Origin: Tubulanus polymorphus
Lineage: Eukaryota > Nemertea > Palaeonemertea > Tubulaniformes > Tubulanidae
Direction of reading: 5' to 3'
Assembly (NCBI RefSeq): GCF_964204645.1
Contig: NC_134030.1
Location: 10,600,278-10,664,277 of the forward strand
Length of the DNA: 64,000 bases
The notes under the pieces are model-generated. The model did not search any database, had not been told where the DNA came from, and worked only from the letters and a program-made list of their open reading frames with translations. Shown piece after piece: positions 12,701 to 25,409 of the stretch (within the stretch, counting starts at the first letter, position 1; every line of letters begins with the position of its first letter). The translations under genes and the position numbers were made by a program.

Positions 12701-13010
12701 ATACCTTCTGAACAAATTATCCTGAATTACTCTTTTAGACCGAGCTTTCTTTCAGGGGCAGTTCTATTTCAAGAAAAAGGGCACCTTTACCGTAAAAAAA
12801 GACAGATCTTAAGTATGAAGTGCCCGGGTACCCGATTAAAGCATTTTAGAAAGAATGACTTTTCATTTTCCAAAAGAAAGATTAAAAATTGTATCCATAT
12901 TTCGAAAAATCTTGACCAAAATCTTTCGGCACTGATTTTTTGAAGGGCATAATTGCAGGGAAAATTTTAGGGGTTCGTCCGTACACTTGTTCACTACCCC
13001 CGATCCCCCA
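9742..13010. other. Non-coding interval between mnx and rough, with R2 repeat
   Basis: No gene is supported. Dispersed repeat R2 lies at about 10855-11075. The stretches 9990-10430 and 11240-11720 lack recognisable repeats and carry several TAAT/ATTA homeodomain-type cores (for example TTAATTAAGCG, GGTAATTG and TATAATTAATC). They are candidates for conserved regulatory DNA, but this cannot be tested from one sequence. Confidence 0.45.
10855..11075 (+). repeat. Dispersed repeat R2
   Basis: Blocks GGAAGATTTGGTTTGATTTG, CACACCTGCCGGGAACGAAA and GAAATCGGACATC recur in the same order at 29930-30170 (-). They recur partly at 38410-38640 (-) and 57180-57260 (+). The class is unknown and no coding capacity was seen. 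Confidence 0.65.
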
Positions 13011-13025
13011 TCACCTCGGCACGGG

Positions 13026-13111
13026 ACTGTCTTTGGAGACCAGCCAACAGGCTATTAGCGAAATGATCACCGGACAAGCCTGTTGGCTGGTCTCCAAAGA
13101 GCTCCGGTGCC
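13026..13111. repeat. Hairpin with perfect 23-bp arms
   Basis: Arms at 13031-13053 and 13077-13099 are perfect inverted copies (core GGAGACCAGCCAACAGG) around a 23-nt spacer. Outer partial pairing joins GGCACGGGA to TCCGGTGCC. The compact, highly paired form suits either a small foldback element or a precursor of a small RNA. Confidence 0.7.
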
Positions 13112-15100
13112 AATAGATAAATAAATGAACAAATAATCATAATTAATTATGACATTAATGAATGAGCTTGTTCGATAAATTCTGATCATCTAAAAACAAC
13201 CTTAGATAATGAGTGAAAAAGAACGGAACGTGCTTAAGGTGGACGATAACAATTACTATAGACTCAGAAAACAAATTACACTGATCCTAGCTAATATAAA
13301 GAAGGAAATTATCATGTCTTCAGTACTTGTCAGTTATCGTTACAACAGAAAAATCCATCGTTATAAACGTATTTAAACAGCGATCGACCCTCAATTGAAG
13401 ATGGCGTGACCCTACTTATTGCCGCCATCGATTTCTAGAGTAAACGGACACGGCCACGAGTCGGTTCTCATATAAATCTTTGCCTGAACCGGCGAAGCGT
13501 AAGACCCGGGGTCTCGCGGTGGCGCGAAGAACGCTCTCCAATTCGCCGATGGATCGATACGTGTCAGCTGCCGGTTCATACACCGCCGTTCGCACACACA
13601 CACACAAACACACTGAGAAACACACAATCTTTTGATTAAAATTCGCCTTGAAAACAATCTCGGGATAAAACGATCATTTTTTCTTCGATCAGCCGCGTGT
13701 TCCGCACGCACGATAATGTTGCTTCTCTGTCATCTTTTTCCTTTAGAACGAAAGAAAAGAAAAAACAGCGGTGGCTCAGTTTGGAAACTTTCTCTCAGTT
13801 TTTGAAGTATTTTTTTATGTTAAATCCCTTTAAATTTGCTTCAAAAATCGATCGAAGAATCGATTGAATCTAGATTTACGCTATTATTGAATTGCAAAAC
13901 GGACGAGTGTGAATCAATGAGCAACATATTGAGCCATTTGACATTTTCAAACTTGAAATCTTATTTCAACAATTTGATGTTCGTACAGTTTATCTACAAA
14001 GTCCAGATTTCCACCTCGGTCATCGCGATCGAATATTCACTAAATCGCCAGAAAGTATTTGCATGGATGATAAAAAGAATAGCGTCGTCGGGCAATCGTT
14101 TTCTCTTTGAAAGGTTATTCCGAGGATGTTTTTAACTTTTGTGGCAAGAAAACGAAACAGAACAACAAAACATCTTAAGGGCCCATATAACAAAAGAAGC
14201 AAAAACAGCTTGCAGCCAACCCACAGGCCTTCACTGCAGATCGTTCGCTAGCCTTTTGGAAATCTGATTAAAAGTCAGACCCTCGGCGAACGGATGCAGT
14301 GACCATCCTGATAAATCTTATCTAGAAAACTCCCTTTTAATGGAATTATGTCACTTTTGCCGTAGTTATTTGCGTGAACGGAACTATATATGATACATGA
14401 TATGAGTGTAATTGAATATTTTAGACATTCGTGAAGAGAATACCATAGGTTTAATTTCTAACCATTTCTAACTCGAACACAAATACTTACTTCATTCGTA
14501 TTTTCATTATCTGTGCACGAAAAGAAAAAAATCAATTCCTAAAACCCAATTCCGTTCAAGTCGAAATATGTCCATTAATTTGTTTTTTTTTGTGTTAAAC
14601 AACTCGCAGTTCTACGTAAACGTACTGTCTGCGATAAGGAAAAAAGCGATTCCCATATTTCTGAGTTTGAAGTGAGAATGAAATCCTCCAGTTATAACTA
14701 GCGGACCGATACTGGAATTAAATCGAATCACTCGAACGTAGAATTTAATTACAAACGGAGTTCGGCCCATTTATCAAAGTAAACTGAACCGTTTGCGGCC
14801 ACGGCAAAATAATCCCGGGCGTCTTTGAAGTTTTAATTAAATTTTCAAGAATCTATATTTTCATTTTTATCTGCTACTCGAAATGAAATAGCATATTTCA
14901 TTTAAATTGGTCGCCGATCACCCGAGGACATTGTCTTCATACGTCATTCGATAATCGGTGATGTATCGTCGTTTCCGATACATATACGACCCTTTCTAAC
15001 GTGGACAATAAACTACGATCGAAGTATTTTGAAAAATCTTGGTCCCAACCTTAAGTTAAGGTTTATCTAGATAAGTTTAATGTAGTATTAATAGTAATAG
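13112..15100. other. Non-coding interval
   Basis: It contains a (CA)n run near 13592-13610 and an imperfect hairpin at 14231-14302, whose arms TCACTGCAGATCGTTCGC and GGCGAACGGATGCAGTGA pair with one small bulge. No gene is supported. Confidence 0.5.
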
Positions 15101-15102
15101 TA

Positions 15103-15780
15103 TTAGAAGTGGTGGTGGTGGTGTCGACGGTGGTATTGGTGGCGTTGTTCGTGGTGGTGGTGGTGGTAGTGGTATCGGTGCTCGTAAATGATGGTGCTGG
15201 TAATGGTAATGGTGGTGCTGGTGATGGTGTTGGTGGTGGTGATGATGGAAGTGGTGGTGTTGGTAGTAGTGTTGGTGGTAGCGGTGGTGTTGTTGATGAT
15301 GGTAGTGGTGGTGCTGGTAGTGGTTGTGGTGTTGGTGGAGGTGGTAGTGGTGATAGCGGTGCTGGTAATGGTGGTGCTGGTCGTCGTGGTTATGATAGTG
15401 CTAGTGGTCCTGGTAATATTGGTGTCAGTGGTAGTGGATGTGGTGCTGGTAATGGTGGTGCTGGTGCTGGTGATGATGATGATGGTGGTGATGGTGGTGG
15501 TGTAAGTGTGGGGGTTGTTGTTTGTGGTGGTGATGGTCGTGTTGGTAGTAGTGTTGGTGGTAGTGGTGGTGGTGTTTATGATGGTGTTGCTGGTGCTGGT
15601 GCTGGTAGTGGTTGTGGTAGTGGTGGTGGTGGTGGTGGTGGTGGTCCTAGTTATGTTGGGTGGTGGAGATATTGGTGGTGGCGGTAGTGGTAATGATAGG
15701 GGTGGTGGTTGTGGTGGTAGTGGTGGTGATGGGGGTAGTGGTGGTTGTAGTAGTGGTGGTGCCAGTGGTGTTCGATGATC
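15103..15780. repeat. TGG/GGT-rich imperfect trinucleotide tract
   Basis: About 680 bp consist almost only of GGT/TGG/GGC-type triplets on the + strand, with GAT and AGT variants. Open frames of low-complexity Gly, Val, Thr or Pro on both strands follow from the repeat and are not evidence of a gene. Confidence 0.92.
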
Positions 15781-15789
15781 ACCGATGAT

Positions 15790-17325
15790 CACTTAACAAA
15801 TATTCATGAGACATCTTAAATTCCAGTTCATGTGCTTCTATCTAACCCGGCTTGATTACATATTCGGTTTACACATTCTATGTATCGTGGACAGATATTA
15901 ATTCCAGAATGAAATTAACTTTCTTTCAAAAATTTTAAAATTTTGGTTTTCTCCAAGGCTATTTGATGGCTGTCATTAGGGAAAAATTCATATTTCTATA
16001 TGAAATGAGAAAAAAAATTCCAAAAATTTTTGAAGGCATCTCAAAAATTTTAGGGGGGACAAGTCCCCTAGTCCTCTATTGGGTCCGCCATCGCTTTTTT
16101 AAGAATACAACAAGTCATCGTGGAAGCTTCAACAATGTGTCTTCTATTCCGTCTTCAAATTCATTTCTTCCGGCCTTTTGTCGCCAATTGTTCATTCATG
16201 TCTCCTCTCCCAGTTCAACGCCTTTTCTATACCGTTGTCGCTTCTCCTTTAAGAATGAAACGAAAAGGTCAACGAAAAGAAAAAAGATACTTTCAAAGAC
16301 AGGGTGAGCATGAAAAAAACCCTCCGGGAATCTGGTAGTATATCAATTGAAACTTGAATGTCATGTGCATTTGTAGTGTGCTTTTTGATTTCTCGTCATA
16401 AATTACAATCGATGTTACAGGGACGTGACTAGATAGCATTGAGATATAGGATCGAATTATAGGATGTGAAGCCCTAATTTTGCGTTTAAGTTTTACAAAA
16501 TCGCTAAATTGTAAGAAAGTGTCATCAGTATGGTCGGATTTGCCCACAAATTGGCACACAGGTGACTAAAAAGTCTAAAGCTCTCTCACTAATAACATAA
16601 AGCAATTCATTGTCCTTTTCGTCAGCGCGGCAATATTCTGACAAATAACAATGTTTATACCTATTTACCTCGCTGATCATTGTCCTCGTCAGTATTTCTT
16701 ATCCGCATAAGAGGGAACGCGCGCGTCTTTTTGAGATTGTATCGATCGTCTTATACGGGGAACTCGGTCTTTCTTGTGTGCGCGCGGCATCATAATTGCC
16801 GCGCTTTGATCTCGCTGACGATGGATTTTGATCCCCGCGATTTTTCATTGATGTTTCATCATCGCGGACGAAATAATTCAAGCAAAACAGCAGCGGCGGC
16901 GGCGGCGGAAGGAAAAAATCTCTCCAATACGCGAGTCCGATTATCGACGGCGGAGTCGGAACATGTGTTTACGGGTGAAAATCACACGGTTGATTAGCGC
17001 TGATTCTGGTCGGGTCGCAGACGATCAAGAGATCTCGGTTTATGTGCATCTTGTCTAGCGGCTAATGATGCCCACCTCACGCACACTTTCTAGAATTAAA
17101 CCGCTCGAAATATTTTGATATTCGTCCACATCTAATCGCATGTAAAAATTTACCGCGCGGTTTTTTCGAATACTAGTTTTCCGTGTCAGCGAAGGTCAGT
17201 ACCGGCGAACCGATCGCTGTCTTGATATTTTATTATTTCTACTGTCTTGTCGGTCGATAGATAAAAATCAGGCGTCTAAGAGTAGGGACTGGACAGAATT
17301 CTGAAACCGCAGCACCAGCAGCAGA
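15790..17325. other. Non-coding interval
   Basis: No supported gene. A GC-richer patch at about 16680-17060 contains a short CGG/GCG repeat (near 16891-16907) inside an open frame with an Ala run. With no domain or splice evidence I treat it as non-coding or regulatory. Confidence 0.4.
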
Positions 17326-17329
17326 TATT

Positions 17330-17640
17330 GTGGCGAGTCGTTGTCAAAATTCATTTTTGGTCAACTTTGAACTGAAATTGTTAAGCTCCCGGATTCAATG
17401 TATATCATGACACGACCCAGGAAACATGCATCAGACTGATTTTTTTTCTTGGGATTTTTTACTGATTTTTTTTACTTGTGATTGGGATTGTTTTTACTGA
17501 TAGATTGATTTACCTACGGAGAAAGTGTATAAGATTCTAATTGAAATGCAGGAGAGACCGAGTAACTACCAGCGATCCTGGCGGGCTCTTCCATCCAACA
17601 TATCGGATCCTTGATTGTCACAGTATGAGGGAGGGTTCCC
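17330..17640 (-). repeat. Diverged copy of dispersed repeat R1
   Basis: On the - strand this shows the R1 block order: TGACAATCAAGGATCC, then GTTACTCGGTCTCTCC, then GAACTGAAATT/GTCAAAATTC-like ends. It is more diverged than the other copies. Confidence 0.5.
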
Positions 17641-18178
17641 GTTGGCCGCTTGTCCAGGCCCGTTGGCAGGGGAGGCTTACTGGGGTTACTGTCAACCACT
17701 TTTGGCTGATATTTTGCCATTTCTCTGAGCTGTACTTCTATGATATAAACATTGGGCACTTTCTGCGAAAAGGCACTTTCATATAGGGGCCCCTTTTTTC
17801 CAAAAAGACACTTTTTATACAAAAGGGCTTTAATTTTCCTTTTGGTTTGATTGACTATTAGAACTAGGAACAAATACATCACACTAAGAATGAGGGCAGC
17901 AGCCCCAGTACCAAAATAAACTGCAGTTCACCTCCAAATGCTTTAATGGCACGATTTTCAACGAAAATTTTTAAAAAGACCCAGGTCGAGGGGGACACCG
18001 TCGGTTCTAAGGTCGAGTGACCCCCGACTCGCGGCTTGATACCGCTTGGACTTCACCGCTTCGTGGCGCGTTGGTCGAAATTCCTATAAACAGTGTGATT
18101 TTCTTCAATTATTGGTGCCCTTTTATACAAAATAACTCCCACTCTCTTAAACCCGCCTACGGATCTGCTAATACATAG

Positions 18179-18676
18179 GGGCTGTTCAAAAATTACGTAA
18201 CGCGTCAGGGGGTGGGGGTCTAACACATCTTGTTACAGCTTGTTACAGGGGGAGGGGGTGTGAGGACATCTGTTACATAACAAAACACATGGAAATCTCA
18301 GAAGAATGAAATTCTTCATAATACCCTTTGAACTATAGAATATGCTTGAAACAATAGCTGAACTATATTGAACTTAAACTTTCTGACAATAACTTATTTA
18401 CAACAACACTAAGAGTCTTGACCACTGATGGCAACATGAACTTTAAACATTTGAATCTAATCCTCATCTTCCCATTGAGGTAATCCATCATTAATCGCGT
18501 ACAGGGGTGTTCCTGCTTCGACTCGTACTGGTTGGAGCTCCTATATGGGGCGGGGGGTATTTCATCTCGTTACATGATATTTAGGGGGTGTGACAACATT
18601 TGTTACAAGCTGTTACAAGGGGGGAGGGGATGTCTAAATTTCCCCAAAAATATGTTACGTACTTTTTGAACAGCCC
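18179..18676. mobile_element. TIR transposon with 5-bp target duplication
   Basis: The ends GGGCTGTTCAAAAATTACGT and ACGTACTTTTTGAACAGCCC are inverted copies. Subterminal TTGTTACA-GGGGGAGGGG blocks are also inverted. CATAG flanks both sides (18174-18178 and 18677-18681) as a target-site duplication. The element is 498 bp with no transposase frame, so it is non-autonomous. Confidence 0.82.
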
Positions 18677-19204
18677 CATAGAACAAATCGGAAACCAACC
18701 GTACGTTTAATGATATCATTTCTCAACCACGAAAGCAACAAAAATGCAGTCACCAACCTCAGGTGATACGACAGTGATTTTTAGTCTAATATCCATCCGC
18801 TTGTTTTATTTTTTCAAGAATATCCCATCTGCCAATACGCCCATCATCGACAACAAACTGGCCTCGCGGCGGGCGCCTTGGCGGAGATTTCAAATAAAAA
18901 GCCACGGCCACCGAAGCATAAAAGCGTAATTCAGTTGGATTTGAAGATTATTTGTATTCGATATTTTGAGATCGGAGAAAATTTCAGTTTTGTAACAGCT
19001 GTTTTTGTCTCTGTGCGCGCGCTTACCTGCGGGGCGCTCAAAACAGCGGAGACGTCGAAGAAAATTGATATTGGTGTCGTGGCAAAGATTGATACGACGC
19101 GATGATACCGTTCTCCGGCCACGCGAATTAACGGCGACGAAGTATACCCTTAGGACCAACGATAAACGGAGGATACTAAAACCTTCTCGTGGTACCTCGG
19201 TGCT

Positions 19205-19490
19205 GAATTGGCGTACCCGCAGTGCTACCGTGGCAATCGAGGATTCCACTTATGGCAGGCAAGGATCCACAATGTTCGCTAGTGGTTACTCAGTTATCGC
19301 GCTTCAATTTCCTCCACATTTCAATTAAATTCGAATCAACTTTTCTCAATAATAAATAAATTTCCAGTAAAACCATGCCATACACGCATTTGGAACATAA
19401 TTCTTATATCTATTTGATGACTTGTTTGACAACATATCCATTTTGAAAGTCCGGTTCAAGGTCCATTGAAAATGAACCAATTTTCACCAT
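19205..19490 (+). repeat. Dispersed repeat R1
   Basis: It starts CCCGCAGTGCTACCGTGGCA and ends around TTGAAAATGAACCAATTTT, matching the copies at 4823-5095 and 8862-9735 in order and orientation. Confidence 0.75.
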
Positions 19491-19621
19491 ATTTTACGTA
19501 TAACTGAGTGTATTATTAAGTTTATCCGTTCCCATTTTATGGTTGTAGGGTTAGTGAAAAACCCTTTGAATGGCTGGTCGGTTTCGTTCTTCAGTTTCAG
19601 TTTAGTTTAGGCTCCGCATGT

Positions 19622-20110
19622 TAATAACATTGCCTAGAGCACGAAAAATGCAACAAATTACATGTACGTACATACATAACAATATTGAACAATATCATTC
19701 TGTCATACAGTTGCAATGTCAGATCTAGGTCTAATGAATGTTCACTTGACTTTTTTATACAAAAACCACCGTTTTCATAGCTTGTTTTGGAAGAGTCTAA
19801 CGACCTTGGGTGAACGATCCAGTGTATGAAAACACCCAGGAACTTGAACTTATCAACTATTTTGATAAGTTCCTCGGCTGAGCCCCTCGGGCGAATCACT
19901 TAATAGAACCTGGTCGTCTACATACAAGAGAAATAAAATTTTGAACCGAGGCACATTGTTATGTTCGAAAAAAAATCTATAGAACTATTTTGTTCTTGTA
20001 AACAGCTGGTCATTCAAAAAGATAATTTAAAGATTGAAAATAATATAGGAGACAGCCTTTCTCCCTGTCTAACGCCCAAAAAGCCATCGAAAAAAACCTG
20101 ACATCGTATA
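19622..20110 (-). pseudogene. Degraded non-LTR retrotransposon (reverse transcriptase relic)
   Basis: Read on the - strand, the segment near 20085-20030 gives GVRQGERLSPILFSIF, the conserved RT block before the catalytic motif. After frameshifts it gives LFLLYVDDQVLLSD near 19940-19890, a YVDD variant of the YADD catalytic box. Downstream FKFLGVFIH and LQLYDRMILFNIV resemble the C-terminal thumb region. Stops and frame changes separate these blocks and the rest of the element is missing, so this is a dead LINE fragment. Confidence 0.8.
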
Positions 20111-23100
20111 ATCAGAAAAAAACGCATGATTTGATTCCTCGGTATATATTATGTATATCATTAAGGACGTTGGCGGTTACTCCACTGTTTATCAATTTGT
20201 GCCTCAAAGCCTTTCATCGGATTCTTTTTGAAGTCAAACTGAATTATACAGACTGTGAACTTTTTAATCTGTGTTCATTTTTAAGTGAAATATATGTTGC
20301 CACGGTGGAGCTTCTTCTCCATCAAGAACATTAACCTTCCACCCGGTTTGATTTTGTGTTCAGATAACCGCAGTGAATATTAAATCAACTTATTAAACAC
20401 AAAAAAGATTGAGTCGACTAACGACGATCTCCTTATAGCATCCAAAGACTGAATAGCAATATCGGACAAACGCTGTGCTATCTGAAACACGGCGGATTTG
20501 ACCCGTAGTTTGCACCTGGTATTTTCACCTCTCAGCGGCTGATCGTGGAAGATGTCATCATCTAAACATAACACTAATAGGAAATCGTTCGACCCGCAAT
20601 TCTGCGCTATTAGACGCAACCGAACCGGGGTCATTTGCTCCATTGAAATCTATTGTATGGTTTCCATTCCATTAGCGATGATGGCAATTCGATTGGTACG
20701 ACGTGACATCCTAAACTTCATAGCATTCTAGTCGGTCGATTTTGTCTTTCCCGCGAATGCTAAAATTGATTAAAAAGTTTCAAAAATGAGAAAAAAATTC
20801 GACGTTGTTTCTAACTTTTGCGAGCACGATTATAGATTTGAATCTAGTTTCGGATTTTCTTTCCAACGGTAATCCAGATTTTTCTCATTTATTCGGCTAC
20901 GCATTATTCCGCTTCAGCCTAGTGAACATATCGCATGAAAAATGTTCTTTTATATTCTGAAATTTATAACCTAACTTTGATTGCTCCGATATGCTGAGTC
21001 TGGTAGAGCAAAACCCGAAAAATCAAGCTCAATGATTTTAAGATATCTGAGGCTGATGCAATTATAGGAATCTTAACGTATTCCAATTCATTTCGTTTCA
21101 TACAAAACGACGATCCCAAGATTAGAGAAAAAAACCTTTCGCGTAAATGATCCTGAGAATTTGGATTTGATTATTTTCACCGGATATCATATCAAATCTA
21201 ATCTCATCTCAGCTCGTTCAATAGGCGGATAATGAAAGTCAATTGATCGGCCTTCTGACATGACAATCGCGTGTCTGCGCGTTTCCCGTTTTACCGGTAA
21301 ACCGTAATTGTGTGACGAGGGCTAATCAAAAATGCGATATCGACGAATCGTTTTCACTCGCGGAAATCTAATTTCAACGAAATAATCTTAACGATTCATC
21401 TTCTCCGTCGTGGACGACGAACAGAGCGATCTACGTGATGATGTTGTTCCGTGCGGCGCATGTATTTGACGGATTGTTTCAGTGAACTATAGGTCTATAA
21501 TCGCGTGAACCGGCCTGACTCTGTGTATCTGTATATAAATCGAAAGGCATTTTTGAGCGAGAGTGATTTCGTGATTAAATTTCCAGCGACAGGTCGATAC
21601 GCTTTTGAATAATCTGTTTGTTGAATTATACTACCTGCTACAACCATGGGAGAAAACTTCGAATAGCTTTTACAACATGACCATTCATAGGGCGTCCCAA
21701 GAAAATGATTTGATTAGTTGCGTAATTAAATTCTTCGAGAATGAAGCCATTGGATTCTTATTATTGAATTGATTTTATTGGATTCTTAACCTTTCATGGA
21801 AATTCACTGATGCATGAAGGACACAGATCCAGACATCAAAGAAACGACAAATATATGATTTTACCAACGCGGACTTACGGAAAACCATACGTTAAACCCA
21901 AATTTAACGATCCTATTCTTAATCTCAAGAACTTGTTTATTGCACTATTTCTTACTGAAAAACAATGACCGGTCCTTTGCAATCACTTTAAGTCGAATTT
22001 CCATTGCTACCTTTAATGTACCGGTGTCATAGAATCACACGCCTCCCCTTATCCATGCCCCCTTACGATATATACCCCGGATTAAAGATTTAGTGCCACG
22101 AATTTCCAATTAATCCGTCAATCTATTGTTGGGGGCATCTGACATCGGGAGGGGGCATCTGATTCTATGACACCAGCCTTTAGTAACCAAATCAACCATA
22201 GCCATTGCCTCACAATATCCAGTGCTTATTCACTGAAATGCCATTACTATCCGATATCTTTTTGGAAAGAATTTGAAAGGAAAGTTGATCAAGCCGATGT
22301 ATGATTTGTTGGTAAGTTTCGAAGATTACAAATAAAATACTGAAGTCATGTTAGAAATGAAAAGTTAAGCTATTGATTTCTACTAATTTATTATATCATA
22401 TCATGACTTATATTTCCTTTCTCCCTAACAGCGGGGTTAGGCTATTTGGTGATTAGTCCTAAAAGATGAGGTGCCTTTAAGAAACTGAATCCTTGTAAAT
22501 CGATTTGAGTGACACGCTTACGGCGCTCGTTTTAGTGGACCCGGTTTAGTTACATTAATCAATTCGTTTATGGACACACACGGTCTTGTAAATCGATTCA
22601 TCAAGCTAAATCCAACCTGGCGTCTTCTTCAACCACGGGCTCAAGACATGCGTCGCAGACCATCATCTATCGATAATTCTGTTACTACTATCAGGTCCGC
22701 GGGGAACCGGGCCAATAATTTTGCCGATTATAATTTTTTTCATGAAGGTTATTTAGAAACCTCTTCTGGGCGTGTTCTTATTTCCAGAAAATATTTTTGA
22801 TCGACTTAAACAGCGTCTAAATCAACATGATCCGTAACAATTATAAACAAAGTGACTCAATCAACCTGAATCATGATACCGGGAAACTTCTCAAATAGCT
22901 CCATACATTTGAAATACAACCATTTAAAATAATTTTTCTGGTGGGGGGGGGGGGGGAAGTAGTACCCTGAACCCCTTGAAAAAACAGACGCAAATTTGTC
23001 GCGTGGTCGACACCTCGCGCCGTGAATGTCCACTCGCTTCCACCGGCTTTGACAACGCCCATTTTCTTTTCGAGTCACGACCTTAAATTAATGAAATGAT

Positions 23101-24940
23101 TCGACTCATTTACGAAAAAACGATAAGATTAACTAATCCTTTTTGGTTTCCGACATCGAATCGGATTTATCTAAACCGAATCAGATCCAATTTTGTAAAA
23201 ACGCAGGCTGCCTCTCCGCATGATGGCGCCGCCAAACAATATTCAAACCACGTGCCACAAATAGGAGCGCTCCGTTCAAAGACATCTTCGGAAACTTCTT
23301 ATAACCGGATATTTTCACATAACACGTTGACCTAGTGGCGCCACTCACACCGCATCAGCTACGAATCCCGACGGTTCAATGTTCAATAAATCATAATTCT
23401 CTTGATTGATCATTTCGAATGAGTATACCGCAACTGTGTAAAAACTCATTTTCGCTGCTAATTTTTTTCCAATTGTATTTCGAATTGAACAATATTTCAG
23501 CCTCGTCCGCCTTAGACGTTATCGAATCATTTTGTCGACACAAATTCCCAGGGGCAGATCCAGAGGTCCATCAAATTTTTTGAGTGCACTTTTTCATTCG
23601 TCAAAAAGATAGTTAGTGCATTTGCAGTGCGGGAGTCCTTTTTGGACATGAAAGTGCCCTTTTGGTACTTGACTTTAGTACTTGAGTTCTTCGAAATTAG
23701 CCCGTCTGTCCGAGAGTACACCTGATATTGCCCTTTTGGACATCAAATTGCCCTTTTGGGATGTGAAAAGTCCTTCAAAATTGGCCATTGGATCCAAACC
23801 CTGATTCCAGTTTCTCAAGCAAACGCAGAAGAGCCGCGTGACGTAAACGATTAAGCGTCGATGAATTAAATTGATTAATTTGTGATTTTTAAACTGACGG
23901 TTTAAATCGATCGTAGGAAGTTGGGCATGATCGTGTTTTCCTGTTTTGAAATGTCAGCTCGCGGGCCTCGCTTCGCACGCGTTTCGTTGTAGCCGGTAGT
24001 CGAGCGAGCAGGTGCAGTAACGTCGTTCGTCGCTGCAACGCTCGCACAAAATTTGCAGATAATTCTGATGAAGATAGCCCGATCACCTGTCCACGCACCT
24101 AGCACGCAATCGGCTGTTAAATACTATCATACGCAAAGCGAATCGACTGCGACTGATTAAATTCGCGACTCCGCGCGCCGGAAGTCGCTCGAACGCGACG
24201 CCACGTGCTCGTGCAGTAATCACATGACCTTCTTGCGAGATTTGACGCATGGCGCGTGGAAGCAGGTGAAACCAGTAAAGTGTTACTCTTTTGTCTTCAG
24301 TTCGACGATCGCATTTTTACACATTATTTTGTGTAATTAGATTTTAGTTGATTGGATTTTTGCAGCTGTTTTGACTAAACTACACGCCGTTTCTCTAAAC
24401 GGATTGCACAGAAATGAATAGTCTCTGTAGTAGTCTTCTTTATTCAAGGCGAAGACCTGATTATTTACATCGGAAATTGTTTGATTAATCGATGCAGACG
24501 GCATGTTTAAATCTGTTTATTGATTGATATATGTAAAACTATAATGCGATCAAGGATAATAGGTACGGATATGGAGCACACTCTGAAACACAGTACCCAA
24601 TCTCCCGCCGCCATAAAAGAAAGGCGTGAATAAATTTTTGAATCTATTGATTCAGTAGCTAAAAACGATTTTAGTAACTTTTCTCTAATTAACTTCTTAC
24701 ACAATGACAGAGAGCATGAGTTATAAAAAGGCGATTAAAGTATCTACCTGCGTTACCCGGTTGGCCAGGGTGGTGTAAAAACACCCGGTGGGTAAAAGGT
24801 GCATTATACTTGCATTAAAATTTTTCAAGAGGAATCTGAAAACTTAGTTCTTTTTTAAAGTTTTTATAACTGCAATTAATCTTGATCACCGGTAAATGTT
24901 GACTTAATATTGAATCTCCAAGTACTTTTTAAGGGATAGC
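20111..24940. other. Non-coding interval
   Basis: No gene is supported in nearly 5 kb. A poly-G run lies near 22939-22956. A repeat rich in 'gtgccctttt' phrases lies at about 23550-23795. The patches 21200-21560 and 23810-24290 are relatively GC-rich and free of the repeats seen elsewhere, so they could be regulatory. Confidence 0.45.
23550..23795 (-). repeat. Repeat with multiple GGGCACTTT/AAAGTGCCC phrases
   Basis: It opens with GGGGCAGATCCAGAGG and then repeats phrases such as AAAGTGCCCTTTTGG and ATTGCCCTTTTGG. Similar 'GGATCCA...agggcac' stretches occur near 17745-17825, 28250-28460, 43386-43635 and 44590-44880, suggesting a common but diverged repeat family. Confidence 0.45.
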
Positions 24941-24946
24941 TAGAAA

Positions 24947-25335
24947 ATGTACAACACGAAAATGCACAACATGGTGGTTGACCAACAAGAATCATTAGCC
25001 ACTTTTGGAATATGACAGAAAAGACATGGGTGGAAGTTGTGCGGCATTGAAAATGATGGAAAAGATCAGTCGGAATTTGGTAGAAAAATCCACTATTGGA
25101 AAATAATAGAAAATGCATCACATGAAAGTGTACAACACGGAAAATAACCTACATGAATTTGAAAGAGAAATCCACTGCCAGAAAATAGCAGAAAAAGCAA
25201 AATGGGAAAATGCACAACATGGAAAATGATAGAATTCTATCATTTTCCATGTTGTGCATTTTCTGATTCTATTAACTAATTATTGTTGGTCATTCGCCGT
25301 GTTGTACATATTCATGTTGTATATTTTCTGCCCCA
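24947..25335. mobile_element. Foldback element with perfect central palindrome
   Basis: Outer arms (AGAAAATGTACAACACG ... TGTTGTATATTTTCTG) are inverted. The centre at about 25205-25263 is a near-perfect palindrome built on GCACAACATGGAAAATGATA around AGAATTCT. Additional internal copies of ACAACACGGAAAAT are present. No coding capacity. Confidence 0.7.
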
Positions 25336-25409
25336 TTTAGGGGAATGCATTTCAACATGAAATTGATAGAATAGCCTTCTTTTTGAATGTTGTTTCCAGG
25401 AACCAGACA

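Noticed and set aside
13412-13711. 99-codon - strand frame with a Cys-Val repeat
   Set aside because: The repeat is a translated (CA)n microsatellite.
15103-15792. Long Thr/Pro, Gly and Val open frames in the TGG tract
   Set aside because: Both strands and several frames are open because stop codons cannot arise in this triplet repeat; no start, splice or domain evidence.
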